From Hypholoma sublateritium FD-334 SS-4 (lineage: Eukaryota; Basidiomycota; Agaricomycetes; Agaricales; Strophariaceae): a DNA stretch of 64,000 nt. Below, in pieces: positions 1-9,832 of the stretch; position 1 is the stretch's first letter; every line of letters starts with the position of its first letter. Under the pieces are notes generated by a model. The model was given only the letters and a program-made list of their open reading frames with translations. It was not told the DNA's origin and made no database searches. The stretch is from positions 1-64,000 of the forward strand of contig KN817650.1 of the NCBI GenBank assembly GCA_000827495.1. Direction: 5' to 3'. Both the position numbers and the translations under genes were made by a program.

Positions 1-3000
1 ACTGAAGGGTGGATGTGCCCTATATTCAAGAAAAGAGATAGGACCGACATAGCAAACTACAGACCAATCACAGTACTAAACGCAGACTATAAATTAATGA
101 CAAGAATTCTAGCAGTGCGGCTTGCACATGTAGCACCCAGCCTGATAGATAAAAGCCAGGCTGGCTTTATGAAAGGTAGAAACATAGCNGACCACACAGA
201 TCTAACACACTGCATGATAAACAGATGTGAAATGGCAGAGGAAAACGGAGCAATAATATTTCTCGACCAGGAAAAAGCATACGACAAAATCCTCCACCCA
301 TATCTATGGGAGGTCATGAGATCAAGAAAGATCCCAGAGAAATTTGTCCAGACAGTGAAAACACTATACAGTGATGCATACACTACCATAATAATAAATG
401 GCGTACTTGGAACCCCATTTAAGATAACACGGGGGGTGCGACAAGGTGATCCTATGTCCTGCCTACTTTTTAACCTCGCAATTGAACCGCTCTCGCAGAT
501 GCTTCGCACATCCTCACTAAAGGGGTTCAGAATCCTGGGCCAACGCGACCGACTAATAACGACCCTCTTTGCTGATGACACAACAGTCTATCTACATGAA
601 GATGACGACTTCTCAGCACTCCAAGAAATTCTACAGAAATGGTGTAAGGCATCTGGAGCAAAATTCAATGTCTCTAAAACCGAAATCTTACCCATAGGAA
701 CAAAAGAACACCGGTCAAACATGATAGCAAACCGCCGACTTAATGCAGCATCTGAACCAATAATAGAGAACATCCGCATTGTTGAGGATGGTGAACACAC
801 ACGCACACTTGGAGCATTTGTCGGGAATGGTGTTGATGAGGTGAATATCTGGGTGCCAACGGTTGAAGGAGTAGCAAAAGCCCTGAAACGGTGGGAAAAA
901 GGCAAACCAACACAAGAAGGCCTACGGCTGACCGCAAATATGGAAATAGGTGGGCGAACCCAGTACCTAGCACGAGTCCAAGAAATGCCCAAAGGGGTGC
1001 AAAAAACTCTAGAAAAAAAACAAAAGAAATATATATGGGCAGGAAAACAGTCCCGCATTAATGTAGAAACACTAAGGGCACCAATTAAAAATGGAGGCAG
1101 GAAACTACTTGACATAAATGTACGAAACAAAGCAATAGCACTGCGACGGCTGCAGACCTGGTGTAAAACCGGGGAAGACAGACCCACTTGGGCATGGGTG
1201 GCTGATGACATTATAGCACGAAACATAGCATTATATACAGATATACAAGACTACGAAAGCGTGATACACCTAGGCCTACAGAACCTGAAACCCAGAACGG
1301 GCTCCCGAACTGTTACCCTCCCAAATATGGTCCTGAAAATGCTCCTAGCTAAAGAAGAATTCAATGTAATATTTGACCCACCAGCGCTCACAGAAAAAGC
1401 AAAAAAAGATCTCCCTATATGGTACCACATTGCTGGGCTGAATATCCCAAGTGCTGCCAGTGCTGCCAGGAGATTACGGGCATCCCAAGCAACGCAAAAT
1501 ACAAGAAACACAAACTGGAATAACTTAGTTGATATGCAATGCCCACGGCAGATACATAACATCTCGACAGTGGGAGATGTCCTAAATCTTGCTAGGACNC
1601 CCTTAGAAACAAATCACAAGAAACGCAGAGACTGTAAATGTGGTCCATGCAGGAATATAAGAAGAATAGGATGTCAGACCCCCCACAAATGCATATCAAC
1701 AGCACAGACAATTATCGAGGCACTTCCCCCAAAATTTAAACCTAAAACTAGCCCCGAAGGTGATCAAGGTGATGAGGAGCAGAATACGCAGACTGTCCGG
1801 GATGCCATCTTATTCGATAAAAACACAGCAATTGACGAAGTATACCATGGCTTTAGAGTGATGGGCACACGCAACCAAACAGCGCCTGACCCAGTACCAA
1901 ATGATCCCGCTACCCCAAACGAAGAAAACAGCCAAGTGGTGACAGTATATACAGATGGCTCATGCGAGAACAATGGGGACCAAGATGCACAGGCAGGAGC
2001 GGGCATCTGGTACGGCCAAAATGATATGAGGAATAGATCTATCAGACTTCCTGAAACAATTGAACAATCGAACAATACTGGCGAACTTGTAGCTATCCTA
2101 GAAACAGTGCGAGATGTTGATAGTGACAATACATTGATTATCAACACTGATTCACAATATGCAATAGATGGGATTATCACATACCGACAGCGAATGGAGG
2201 ACCGTGGATGGATAGATACTGAAAATAGAGATATTTTCCGAGCAATAATTGCACGACTACGCCAACGAGTAGGTAATACATACCTAGTTAAAGTAAAAGG
2301 ACATGCTGGTATAGAAGGGAATGAAGGAGCAGACAGACTTGCCAACATAGGAGTGCACAGCCAGCACCCTGACGAAATTGACCTCGCAGTACCTGATCAC
2401 TGCAACATCTTGGGGGCAAAACTTGCCTCCCTCTCCCAGGCAATGATGTATAAAGGGATCCGTGAGAATGAGATGCAAAAATATGAGGCGAGACCAGCCA
2501 CACTGGAGATGCTAGAATCTGTNAGAGGTGCAGTTAAAACACGGAGTAACAGAATGCCCCGAGACTCAACTATATGGAAATCTGTCCGGAACAGAGATAT
2601 TGATCGGAAAATAAGGGCGTTCATGTACCGCGCCCTACACAACTCTCAAAGAGTAGGGAAATACTGGACAAAAATCCCACAACACGAGTACAAGGCGCGA
2701 TGCAGGACATGCAACAAAACAGAATCACTTGAACATATCTACTCAGAGTGTGAAAATACTGGACAACAACAAGTATGGAACATTGCACTACGTGTACTAG
2801 AAAATAGAGGCATTTCCCCTGGTCAGAAAACACTGAGTAACTGGCTAAGCAGTGGAATGCCGAATATTAACCGCCCAAACGGAAGAGCGGACAGTGCGAG
2901 AAATCGGTTCTATACCATCATCATGACGGAATCATTGTACCTCATATGGCTGATCAGATGTGAATGGCGCATGGAGAAAGAAGAAAACGGGCTCCCCAAG

Positions 3001-3462
3001 CATCCCCCNCAAGAAATTGAAGNACGATGGCATCATAGGATAAATAGAAGGATAAGATTAGACCAGGCCATGGCGAAACGACGGCCACATGAATGGAGAC
3101 ACTTGAACAAAAATCTCGTGCTGAATACTTGGCGGGGGTCTCTGAACAGAGAGGCTCAGCTGCCTGAAGACTGGATAGGGGAGAAGGGGGTTTTAGTGAG
3201 TACAGAGGGCCACCGGCCGCCAGGCCGGGACCGATAATTACGTCGGCCAGGNCCTCCAAGTCTCACACTACCCTATACAACGGGTGTGCATAAAGCATTT
3301 CCTCCGCTGGCTCCCCTATGCCGTCTCCACAACCAATAACATGCTAAAACAACAAAAAAGTGAGGTCAATCCCTCGCACCTTTAGCTGGGCTGTTGAGGC
3401 TAACCATGTTAGTTGTCACGGCCCACAAAGCTCCACAAAAAAAAAAAAAAAAAAAAAAAAAA
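1..3462 (+). mobile_element. Tad-like non-LTR (LINE) retrotransposon, 5'-truncated by the window
   Basis: This is the 3' part of a LINE. It spans a reverse transcriptase/RNase H frame, a roughly 200-bp 3' UTR (3238-3436) and a run of 26 A residues at 3437-3462 that marks the 3' end of the retrotransposed copy. A trailing RNase H domain is characteristic of Tad-clade and related LINEs of fungi. The apurinic endonuclease part and any ORF1 must lie left of the window. Six ambiguous bases occur (189, 1599, 2523, 3009, 3023 and 3252), all inside the element and none elsewhere, as expected for a multicopy sequence collapsed in assembly. I could not define a target-site duplication because the 5' end is missing. 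Confidence 0.93.
13..3237 (+). CDS. LINE ORF2 protein, reverse transcriptase plus RNase H (partial, open at the left edge)
   Basis: The frame is open for 1,074 codons with no stop. The reverse transcriptase comes first: a DQEKAYDK block near residue 85, GVRQGDPMSCLLFN near 147, and the catalytic FADD box near 189 (LFADDTTVYL). A Cys-rich linker follows near residue 540 (CKCGPC, GCQTPHKC). The RNase H fold starts near residue 645, with VYTDGS, the NTGEL glutamate, NTDSQYA and a GHAG.EGNEGAD ending; all expected acidic residues are present. A C-x2-C-x7-H-x4-C knuckle (CRTCNKTESLEHIYSEC) lies near residue 897. The protein would copy the element's RNA by target-primed reverse transcription. The annotated first Met is arbitrary because the true protein begins upstream. 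Intactness suggests recent activity. Confidence 0.92.
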   Translation: MCPIFKKRDRTDIANYRPITVLNADYKLMTRILAVRLAHVAPSLIDKSQAGFMKGRNIXDHTDLTHCMINRCEMAEENGAIIFLDQEKAYDKILHPYLWEVMRSRKIPEKFVQTVKTLYSDAYTTIIINGVLGTPFKITRGVRQGDPMSCLLFNLAIEPLSQMLRTSSLKGFRILGQRDRLITTLFADDTTVYLHEDDDFSALQEILQKWCKASGAKFNVSKTEILPIGTKEHRSNMIANRRLNAASEPIIENIRIVEDGEHTRTLGAFVGNGVDEVNIWVPTVEGVAKALKRWEKGKPTQEGLRLTANMEIGGRTQYLARVQEMPKGVQKTLEKKQKKYIWAGKQSRINVETLRAPIKNGGRKLLDINVRNKAIALRRLQTWCKTGEDRPTWAWVADDIIARNIALYTDIQDYESVIHLGLQNLKPRTGSRTVTLPNMVLKMLLAKEEFNVIFDPPALTEKAKKDLPIWYHIAGLNIPSAASAARRLRASQATQNTRNTNWNNLVDMQCPRQIHNISTVGDVLNLARXPLETNHKKRRDCKCGPCRNIRRIGCQTPHKCISTAQTIIEALPPKFKPKTSPEGDQGDEEQNTQTVRDAILFDKNTAIDEVYHGFRVMGTRNQTAPDPVPNDPATPNEENSQVVTVYTDGSCENNGDQDAQAGAGIWYGQNDMRNRSIRLPETIEQSNNTGELVAILETVRDVDSDNTLIINTDSQYAIDGIITYRQRMEDRGWIDTENRDIFRAIIARLRQRVGNTYLVKVKGHAGIEGNEGADRLANIGVHSQHPDEIDLAVPDHCNILGAKLASLSQAMMYKGIRENEMQKYEARPATLEMLESXRGAVKTRSNRMPRDSTIWKSVRNRDIDRKIRAFMYRALHNSQRVGKYWTKIPQHEYKARCRTCNKTESLEHIYSECENTGQQQVWNIALRVLENRGISPGQKTLSNWLSSGMPNINRPNGRADSARNRFYTIIMTESLYLIWLIRCEWRMEKEENGLPKHPXQEIEXRWHHRINRRIRLDQAMAKRRPHEWRHLNKNLVLNTWRGSLNREAQLPEDWIGEKGVLVSTEGHRPPGRDR

Positions 3463-5131
3463 GAGAGATACCGCCGGGTAGCGAGCGGCGCGCGGGTCAA
3501 CGTTAATAGTGCGAGATTTGCACTTGGGAAGGATAACTTATTCGGCGGATCTGCAGGTGGATTCGAATTAGTCCTGCTAGCCGTGATAGTGTGAAGACTT
3601 AAAGAGTTCTTTCGTACTGAGGGGCTGAAATATAGGTCACGTGTCTATCGCGCGCGCGTTTTGTTTCACGGTCACGCGTGCCACTCGTGCCACTGTCGGG
3701 ACTCCGTTTGGACTCCGTCTCAACTTCCTTGTCCGCTCCTCGAATTTCTCCCAAATCTCTCCCTTCTGTCAACAGTCAACTTACTGTCAAATTTTGCGAC
3801 TTCCGACTATCCCCCATCTCTGATGCAGATGAAGGAACTAACTTTATGTTGCTTCCAAACACTAGACCTCCGGGTTCTCAAACTTCCAGATCGCGGCAAG
3901 TGCCAAGGACGTCCATCGACCTCCGGAACCCAGGGGTCAAGACATTTCATGGTGCATATATGCGTGTACTTTCCTACAGGTAAGACGTTCCAGCCCTACG
4001 AGCTCCAAATCAACTCAGAAAATCGGCGGAACAGCATCCTGAGGAACCCGTGAATGTCTGTCGGGGAAATGGGTCAATTGCTAATCATACCCACCTCGGC
4101 AGACACCTCCGCCTCTACATCGCCTTGCTTGTGGTAGATTCTCATCCATATCAAAACAGCCGCTTACCGAATACGTCGTCTCCAGCTGATCACGCTGTAC
4201 ATCCATATTATGCTAACCACGTCTGCAACGTGAATGGCGTGCAGTTGTCCGTTCCACGCTAGACTGCGGTAGATTTACGGCTCTCCAGCACGTAAGTAGC
4301 GTATAACCAGTATCAATTTGGACAGTGGACTCACCATCTTTGCAAGCTTGTTGATATGGTATAGCTCACCCTGTCCCGCCCTGGCTTCATGGTTGCGCTG
4401 TTTCTCAGCTCACTTGGAAGAATGGATCGCACAAAGATGTCATTAACGTGAGTACCACCACGTTCCCATTAATTGCACCCGTCTCAGTGGTGGGTCTTAC
4501 CTATAAAGGAAGGTAGTGGATGAAATGCCGGCGCTCGCAGCTCATCCACACCAGCCGAAAGGCGGTCTCTTTTAGAAACGGCCAGCTGACTGTAAGGAGC
4601 GTCCTTAGAGGCGACTACCGTGTCCCCTACTTACTCCTTATAAATCTTTCGTCGCGATTGCTGTCCTGGTCGGGGAATTATAATTGGATTATCAGAATGG
4701 TGAGAGCATTTTTCTGTTACGAGTTAGGCGGAGGAGCATTATTTCTCTATCGCCGCACAGTACTCAATTGTACCCAGCGGCAGACACGAGCTGCCTTTTC
4801 TGTGCTAAATAATTGTCAGAAAACGACGCACATGATGAATTCAAAATGTCTCTTCCTGAAATACGGGCGTTGGTTTATAGCTCATCGTCGCACACTCAGG
4901 CATCGTCGCACACTCAGGGCGAAAATAGGGCGTTGCCAGTGATCCGGAGGCAATATGACATCACGCGCGGGTAGCCGCCTCCGCCGGCAGCCGGATTTAG
5001 AGAGGACCGGCATGGCAGGTGGCCATAGGTTGGCTTGTCTCTAGCATATGCCCCTCCCAGCGAATCTCGCCCGCCGCATCCTCTTCTCATTACGCCCACT
5101 CTCCTCAGCTGCACGCATTCCCCAACGCACA
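3463..5131. other. Intergenic stretch between the LINE tail and the aminotransferase gene
   Basis: No ORF here resembles a known protein; the longest (4520-4942, +) has no recognisable motif. The stretch holds one perfect 18-bp tandem duplication (listed separately) and the promoter of the aminotransferase, in which I see no clear TATA box. Confidence 0.6.
4883..4918. repeat. 18-bp direct tandem duplication
   Basis: The unit CATCGTCGCACACTCAGG occurs twice back to back (4883-4900 and 4901-4918) about 210 bp upstream of the aminotransferase start codon. It is a simple perfect duplication with no evident function. Confidence 0.85.
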
Positions 5132-6706
5132 ATGTCTACTGCCCCGCCGTTCACCCAGGAGCCGCACAAGTGAGTGCGTCCTCGCTATCTTATCGCTGGG
5201 CGAAATCTGACCATTTTCATGCGCCAGACTTCTTCTGTGAGTCGTCCGCACGCTCACGGGCGCCGCGAGCTGAGCGATGCAGGATTCCCGGGCCCATCGA
5301 GGTCGCCGACGAGGTCCTCTTCGCCAATGCGCACCCGTCCATGTCCCACGTCTCGCCCGACTTCATCCCCGTCTTCGGCGACACCATCCGCATGATTCGG
5401 TCCGTGCCCTGACTCCTCTCGCACCCGCGGCCCGTGCTCACGCGTTTTTTCTCCCGCTGCCAGCGAGGTACTCTTCACCGAGACCGCGCAGCCCTTCCTC
5501 ATCAGCGGCAGCGGCACGCTGGGCTGGGACCAGGTGTGTGCTCTGCAGCGCCTATTTGCCGGTGCTCCCGCGCTCACAATGCGCACGTGCGCAGGTCGCC
5601 GCGAACCTCATTGAGCCGGGCGAGGAAGCGCTCGTGCTTAACACGGGCTACTTCGGCGACTCCTTTACCGACTGGTGCGTGCCCTTCTGCGTCCGCACCA
5701 CCGCCTGACCGCATGTTCCGCGCGCAGCCTCGAGACCTACGGCGCGCGTGTGACGCAGCTCAAGGCGCCCGTGGGCGGCGTCGTCCCCCTCCCCGAGCTT
5801 GAGGCCGCGCTCACCTCCGCGTCGAAACCCTACAAGCTCCTCACCTTCACGCACGTCGACACCTCCACCGGCGTCCTCTCCGACGCGCGCGCTATCGCCG
5901 AGACCGTGCGCCGCGTGTCGCCCTCGACCCTGATCATCATGGACGCCGTGTGCGCCGTCGCGTCCGAGGAGATCCGCTTCGACGCGTGGGCGCTCGACGT
6001 CGTGCTCTCCGCGAGCCAGAAGGGGCTCGGCGCGCCGCCCGGCCTCAGCGTGCTGCTCGCGAGCCAGCGCGCGCTGGGCGTGTGGGAGGCGCGCCGGACG
6101 CGCGGCGTGCGCGAGGGGAGCTACTACGCGGGGTGGAGCAAGTGGCTCCCCGTCATGCGCGCGTACGAGGCGGGCACGGCGGCGTACTTCGCGACGCCGC
6201 CCGTCAACCTCGTGTACGCGCTGCACGCGTCGCTCGCGCTCATCACGTGCAAGAAGGGGACGCAGTTCGACCCCGCCGTCCGTGCGTGCCCCCTTTCCCT
6301 CTTCCGCTGAAGGCTAAATCTAACATGCACACGGAATACAGCCCTCCCGACGCTCGAGGAGCGCTTCGCGCAGCACCGCGCCGCCTCGCAGCGCATCAAG
6401 TCCGCCGCGCGCGCGCTCGGGCTCGCGCAGGTCCCCACGGCCGACGCACACGCCGCGAACGGCATGTCCGCGCTGTACTTCCCCACGGGCATCAGCGCGC
6501 CGGACCTCCTCCCGCGGCTCGCAAAGCGCGGGATCGTCGTCGCCGGCGGGCTGCTCGCGGGGTACCAGGCGAAGTACTTCCGGATCGGGCACATGGGCGT
6601 GTCGGTCGTCGACCCGCGCCGGACGGACGTGGACGCGATCGTCGCTGCGCTCGAGGGCGCGATGGGCGAGATCCGTGAGGAGAAGGCGGTGCAGCCGCTG
6701 GCGTAG
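5132..6706 (+). CDS. Alanine-glyoxylate / serine-pyruvate aminotransferase (class V, PLP-dependent)
   Basis: A fold-type I aminotransferase that converts glyoxylate and alanine to glycine and pyruvate, probably in peroxisomes or mitochondria. The start ATG at 5132 opens a 38-nt exon; a GTGAGT donor at 5170 and an acceptor ending at 5282 join it to the family-typical N-terminus (KIPGPIEVADEVLF, then HPSMSHVSPDFIPVFGDTIRMIR). Further exons give the SGSGTLGWDQ block, NTGYFGDSF, the THVDTSTGVL block, MDAVCAVASEEI with the cofactor-binding aspartate, and SASQKGLGAPPG, whose lysine should form the Schiff base with PLP. The last exon carries the FRIGHMG motif and ends at 6706. About 400 residues, the usual family length. 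No C-terminal SKL peroxisomal signal is visible (it ends QPLA). Eukaryotic AGXT and AGX1 are the closest named families; substrate preference is inferred. Confidence 0.93.
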
Positions 6707-7243
6707 TGTAGAGTGCGGATGGATTGGGAATGTGGGAATGTGTATCAGATGCGATTGAGAGGCCCAGCTTAGAGTGCGGGTGTATATTGTGTTTGTTTTT
6801 GGTCTGGTGTGTGTGGGTCTGGTGTCATGGTTATTTTGAAAGGGACGTAGTGAGGTAGGAGGGATTGCGTGTGCACAAGAGTGTCGAATGGGGCAATAAT
6901 TTCCGGATGCGGCGTCCATACATACACAGCGCGCGCCAGACTCGCTGGATACTTTAGCTTTAGAGAAATACGGTAGGCTCGCGCATGTGCAGCTGGCCGG
7001 CGTGTTGTACTGGGAGCGCGTCTCTGCTGCACAAGATCAGCGCTGCGGTGTCCAACTATAATCATAACACCAATTTCTGCCTATATATTCCTGATAGCCT
7101 GCTACCGTCTGCCATATTCTGGGAGTATAGATGGACACACAAACAATCAATATTCATTATGTAACACAACATACCCGTCAACGAGTCTTCATAAATCCAA
7201 GCGCCCTACATCCCCGCTATCATTATCCAATCGACCCATTCAC
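6707..7243. other. Convergent 3' intergenic region
   Basis: This lies between the 3' ends of the aminotransferase (+) and the methyltransferase (-). It is GT-rich near 6780-6830, with a repeated GGTCTGGTGT. No coding signal is seen; it should hold the two terminators and 3' UTRs. Confidence 0.55.
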
Positions 7244-8292
7244 TCAGCGCTTGACAAACACCCCGTAGCTGTGCCCGAACATATTCTCGCCGCCCTCGTC
7301 GGTGTCTAGCCCCTCCTGCCTCCACGTGCGCACCTCGCTCCACGCGCTCTCTCCCTCCCCTCCGCCCTTCCCACATTCCTTACCCTCCATTCCACCCGAA
7401 CCCTCCAAGCTCCCCCACCCCTCCGTTCCCTCCTCCCCTTCCATTCCCCCCTCCCCCTCCAACCCACCCGACGCCCCCACGCGCAGCCCCGCGACCATAA
7501 CATCCGTCGCCCGGTCCATCCGGCACCCGTCAAACCCCACACTCCAGAGCGGCGCCCACACGCGCTGCCACCGCGCGACGTCCGCGCGCGCGCTCAGCAC
7601 GTGCTCCGCCATCAGGAAGCGCCCCCCCGGCTTTAATACGGAGCGGACGAGGGAGGCGAGGGTGCGCGCGGGGCGCGGGACGGTGCACAGGGTGAGGACG
7701 GAGATTAGGGTGTCGATTTGTGGGGGTGTGTGGGAGGGGTGGGAGGGGGAGTGGGTGGGGGAACTTGGGGTGGGGGTAAGGGAGAGCTTGGCGAGAATGG
7801 CGCCGGTGTCCTCTGCGCCGCACGCGAGGACGACGAGCGACCCGTCCGCCTCGGCGAAGCCCGCGGCGGCGGCCTCTGCGCGGATGCGCGCGTGCATGAG
7901 CGTGTTCGGCTCGAGCGCGATGTACTGCGTCACGCGCGCGCGGTCGAGGTAGCGCGCGGTGTGCCCGTGGCCTGCATAGTACATACCATTCTTCGTCAAT
8001 AAAACCAATTTTATTTATAAAAAATAGAGGACGGCAACGCACCAGCCCCGATATCCAACACCCGCCCCACCGCATGCGGCCTGATCAGCCGCTCCTTCTC
8101 GCCCCGCCCGCCCTCGTCGACGCCGTCGCCGAACCCCGCCCACACGTGCGCCATGTACACGCGCGCGATGCGCTCCGGGTGGAGGAGGAAGCGGCGCGGC
8201 GCGCGCAGGACGGCGCGCAGCGTCGGGACGAGGGCGAGCGTGAGCCCGAGCCAGAGGCCGTGCAGCGGGCCGAGGATGTTTGATAGTCTCAT
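7244..8292 (-). CDS. SAM-dependent methyltransferase, METTL7-like (methyltransferase type 11)
   Basis: Two exons, 8292-8043 and 7971-7244, joined by a 71-nt GTGCGT...CAG intron, give about 325 residues. The join rebuilds SAM-binding motif I across the splice (VLDIGAG followed by HGHTARYL). After it come YIALEPN with the acidic residue after strand 2, an IDTLISVLTLCTV block, and LKPGGRFLMAEHV after strand 5, all typical of class I methyltransferases. The N-terminus (residues 1-45) holds a hydrophobic stretch (LWLGLTLALVPTLRAVL), which fits the membrane-anchored METTL7 group. Near residues 235-285 there is a Gly/Glu-rich low-complexity insert that is not expected in the fold. The substrate is unknown; lipid or small-thiol methylation would be a guess from METTL7. 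Confidence 0.85.
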
Positions 8293-8410
8293 TATTTCTG
8301 CTTCTGAAGTTAGGTATGGGGCTGTGGGTATGGGGGCGCTGTTACTGGGAAGTAGGTGGGTAGAGAGCAGGGAAGGGCCACACAGCTCCCTTATATGGCG
8401 CCCGCCCGCC

Positions 8411-8418
8411 TATTTATA
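8411..8418 (-). promoter_or_regulatory. Candidate TATA box of the methyltransferase gene
   Basis: TATAAATA on the minus strand lies about 120 nt upstream of the ATG at 8292. A second TATA-like string (CATATAAGG) follows at about 8392-8400. Either could set the transcription start; this is inferred from motif and spacing only. Confidence 0.45.
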
Positions 8419-9832
8419 TCGATCTTTATCGTGGGGTGATGCCTGCGCGGATGTTGCGTGCGCGCTCGCTCCCCTGCTCTGCTTTGTTTTGTGCGGATTC
8501 CCAGCCGCGGGGTGATCACATGGACCGATGCTGGATGCGCTGCGTGCCGGAAGGAGAAATGTGGGCACGTTGGCCTAGATAGGTATGGGCGTTCTCCCAT
8601 ACTCGCTGACGGTGCGGGCCCAGGAGTCACGCTGTTCGCTGAAAGATTATAGGTCGGACTCGATCGACGTTCTTTCGAGCAGACGGAGCAGAGATTTTCA
8701 ATTGTCAGAACACTGTGCTCTGGATTTCTGTTAGAGGCACAAGATACCCCGCGGAACGACACTCTGGATATTGGAAGACATTCTGTGTGACGATGTCCCG
8801 AACGAGAGTGTGCCGATATAGCTATATTCAATCGAACAATAGTAAGCGTTCTGATAAGCCGCGTGCTCGACGGGGAAACTCCAGGTGTGGTTGGATGGTT
8901 GGGATCATTCGGCCACGGTATTATGTAAGGCGACATGTCGACTGTACGATGCTCAAGTGAATGGGGAGAAAGCAGTCTATTGTGACTTGCTTTCCCACAG
9001 TAGAAAATCCTGGTCTGATGTCGCGCACAGGCATGCCAGTGAGATATGGGGCTCTGCAGAGTTTGGAAGTTCGAGCGGGGGTTTTACTGATTCGCGGCTG
9101 GAAGCTGACCCACTCGGTTCGTGACGGGAGCCCCGGAGGAACTCTCAACACAGAGCAGCTGTGAACGCTCCGGGAGTGTGCGCCAGAATAGGGCAAGTCT
9201 TGTAGTAAGAAATGCGGGCGTTGATGGCATCTCCGTGTGATTTATAACAGAGATATCGTGCAAACCTTGTCTCTGTAGTTTTTTTTGTGCGCATTACACC
9301 CGCCCAATCTTCCTCTGTGTATCCAGAAACCCTTGTTGAGCGCTGTTGCCTTGTCCCCGCGGCCCAAGTACGTACAAGGCGCTGTTGGCGAGCATGCTTG
9401 GCGCTAGGAACGGCGCACCATTCATCCGGGGGCCACTGAGCCTCTGATTAAAAAATGCGTTTTGCATACGTGGCAACGAAGAAATGGCCACCGCTGTCTG
9501 TGACTTGGTTCTGAGGGACGGCGGGTGGATGTGCGCCGTGAGAGATGGCATCGTGGCGAGACCGATATGGTGTGGTTATTCCCTAATGGGGAAACGGTCG
9601 TGATGCGTCATGGGGCTGTGCCGGCGCAGCAGAGTCCAAGAAAACCAAGTGTTTTTCGCTACCCGAGACGCAGTCTGCGCCGGAATCAGACATCCGCGCC
9701 TCACATAAGCGCGTTGCGTCGCACGGCACCGCCTCCACTCCTGCTCGCCCCTCCATCTCGCCGGTCGAGCACCACTTCTATCCCTGCTGTGCCCATCCCA
9801 GCTTTCCACACCGCTGTGCGCCTGCTACTGAC
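8419..9832. other. Divergent intergenic region between methyltransferase and protease genes
   Basis: About 1.4 kb without a supported gene. ORFs here are short, overlap on both strands and resemble nothing. It contains the upstream control region of the aspartic protease. Confidence 0.55.

Noticed and set aside
4520..4942. 140-codon plus-strand ORF upstream of the aminotransferase
   Set aside because: No recognisable motif and no splice joins to extend it; composition looks random.
5648..6226. Long minus-strand ORF of 192 codons opposite the aminotransferase
   Set aside because: It is an antisense shadow of a GC-rich exon, with Arg/Ala/His-biased composition and no motif; the plus strand encodes a clear enzyme.
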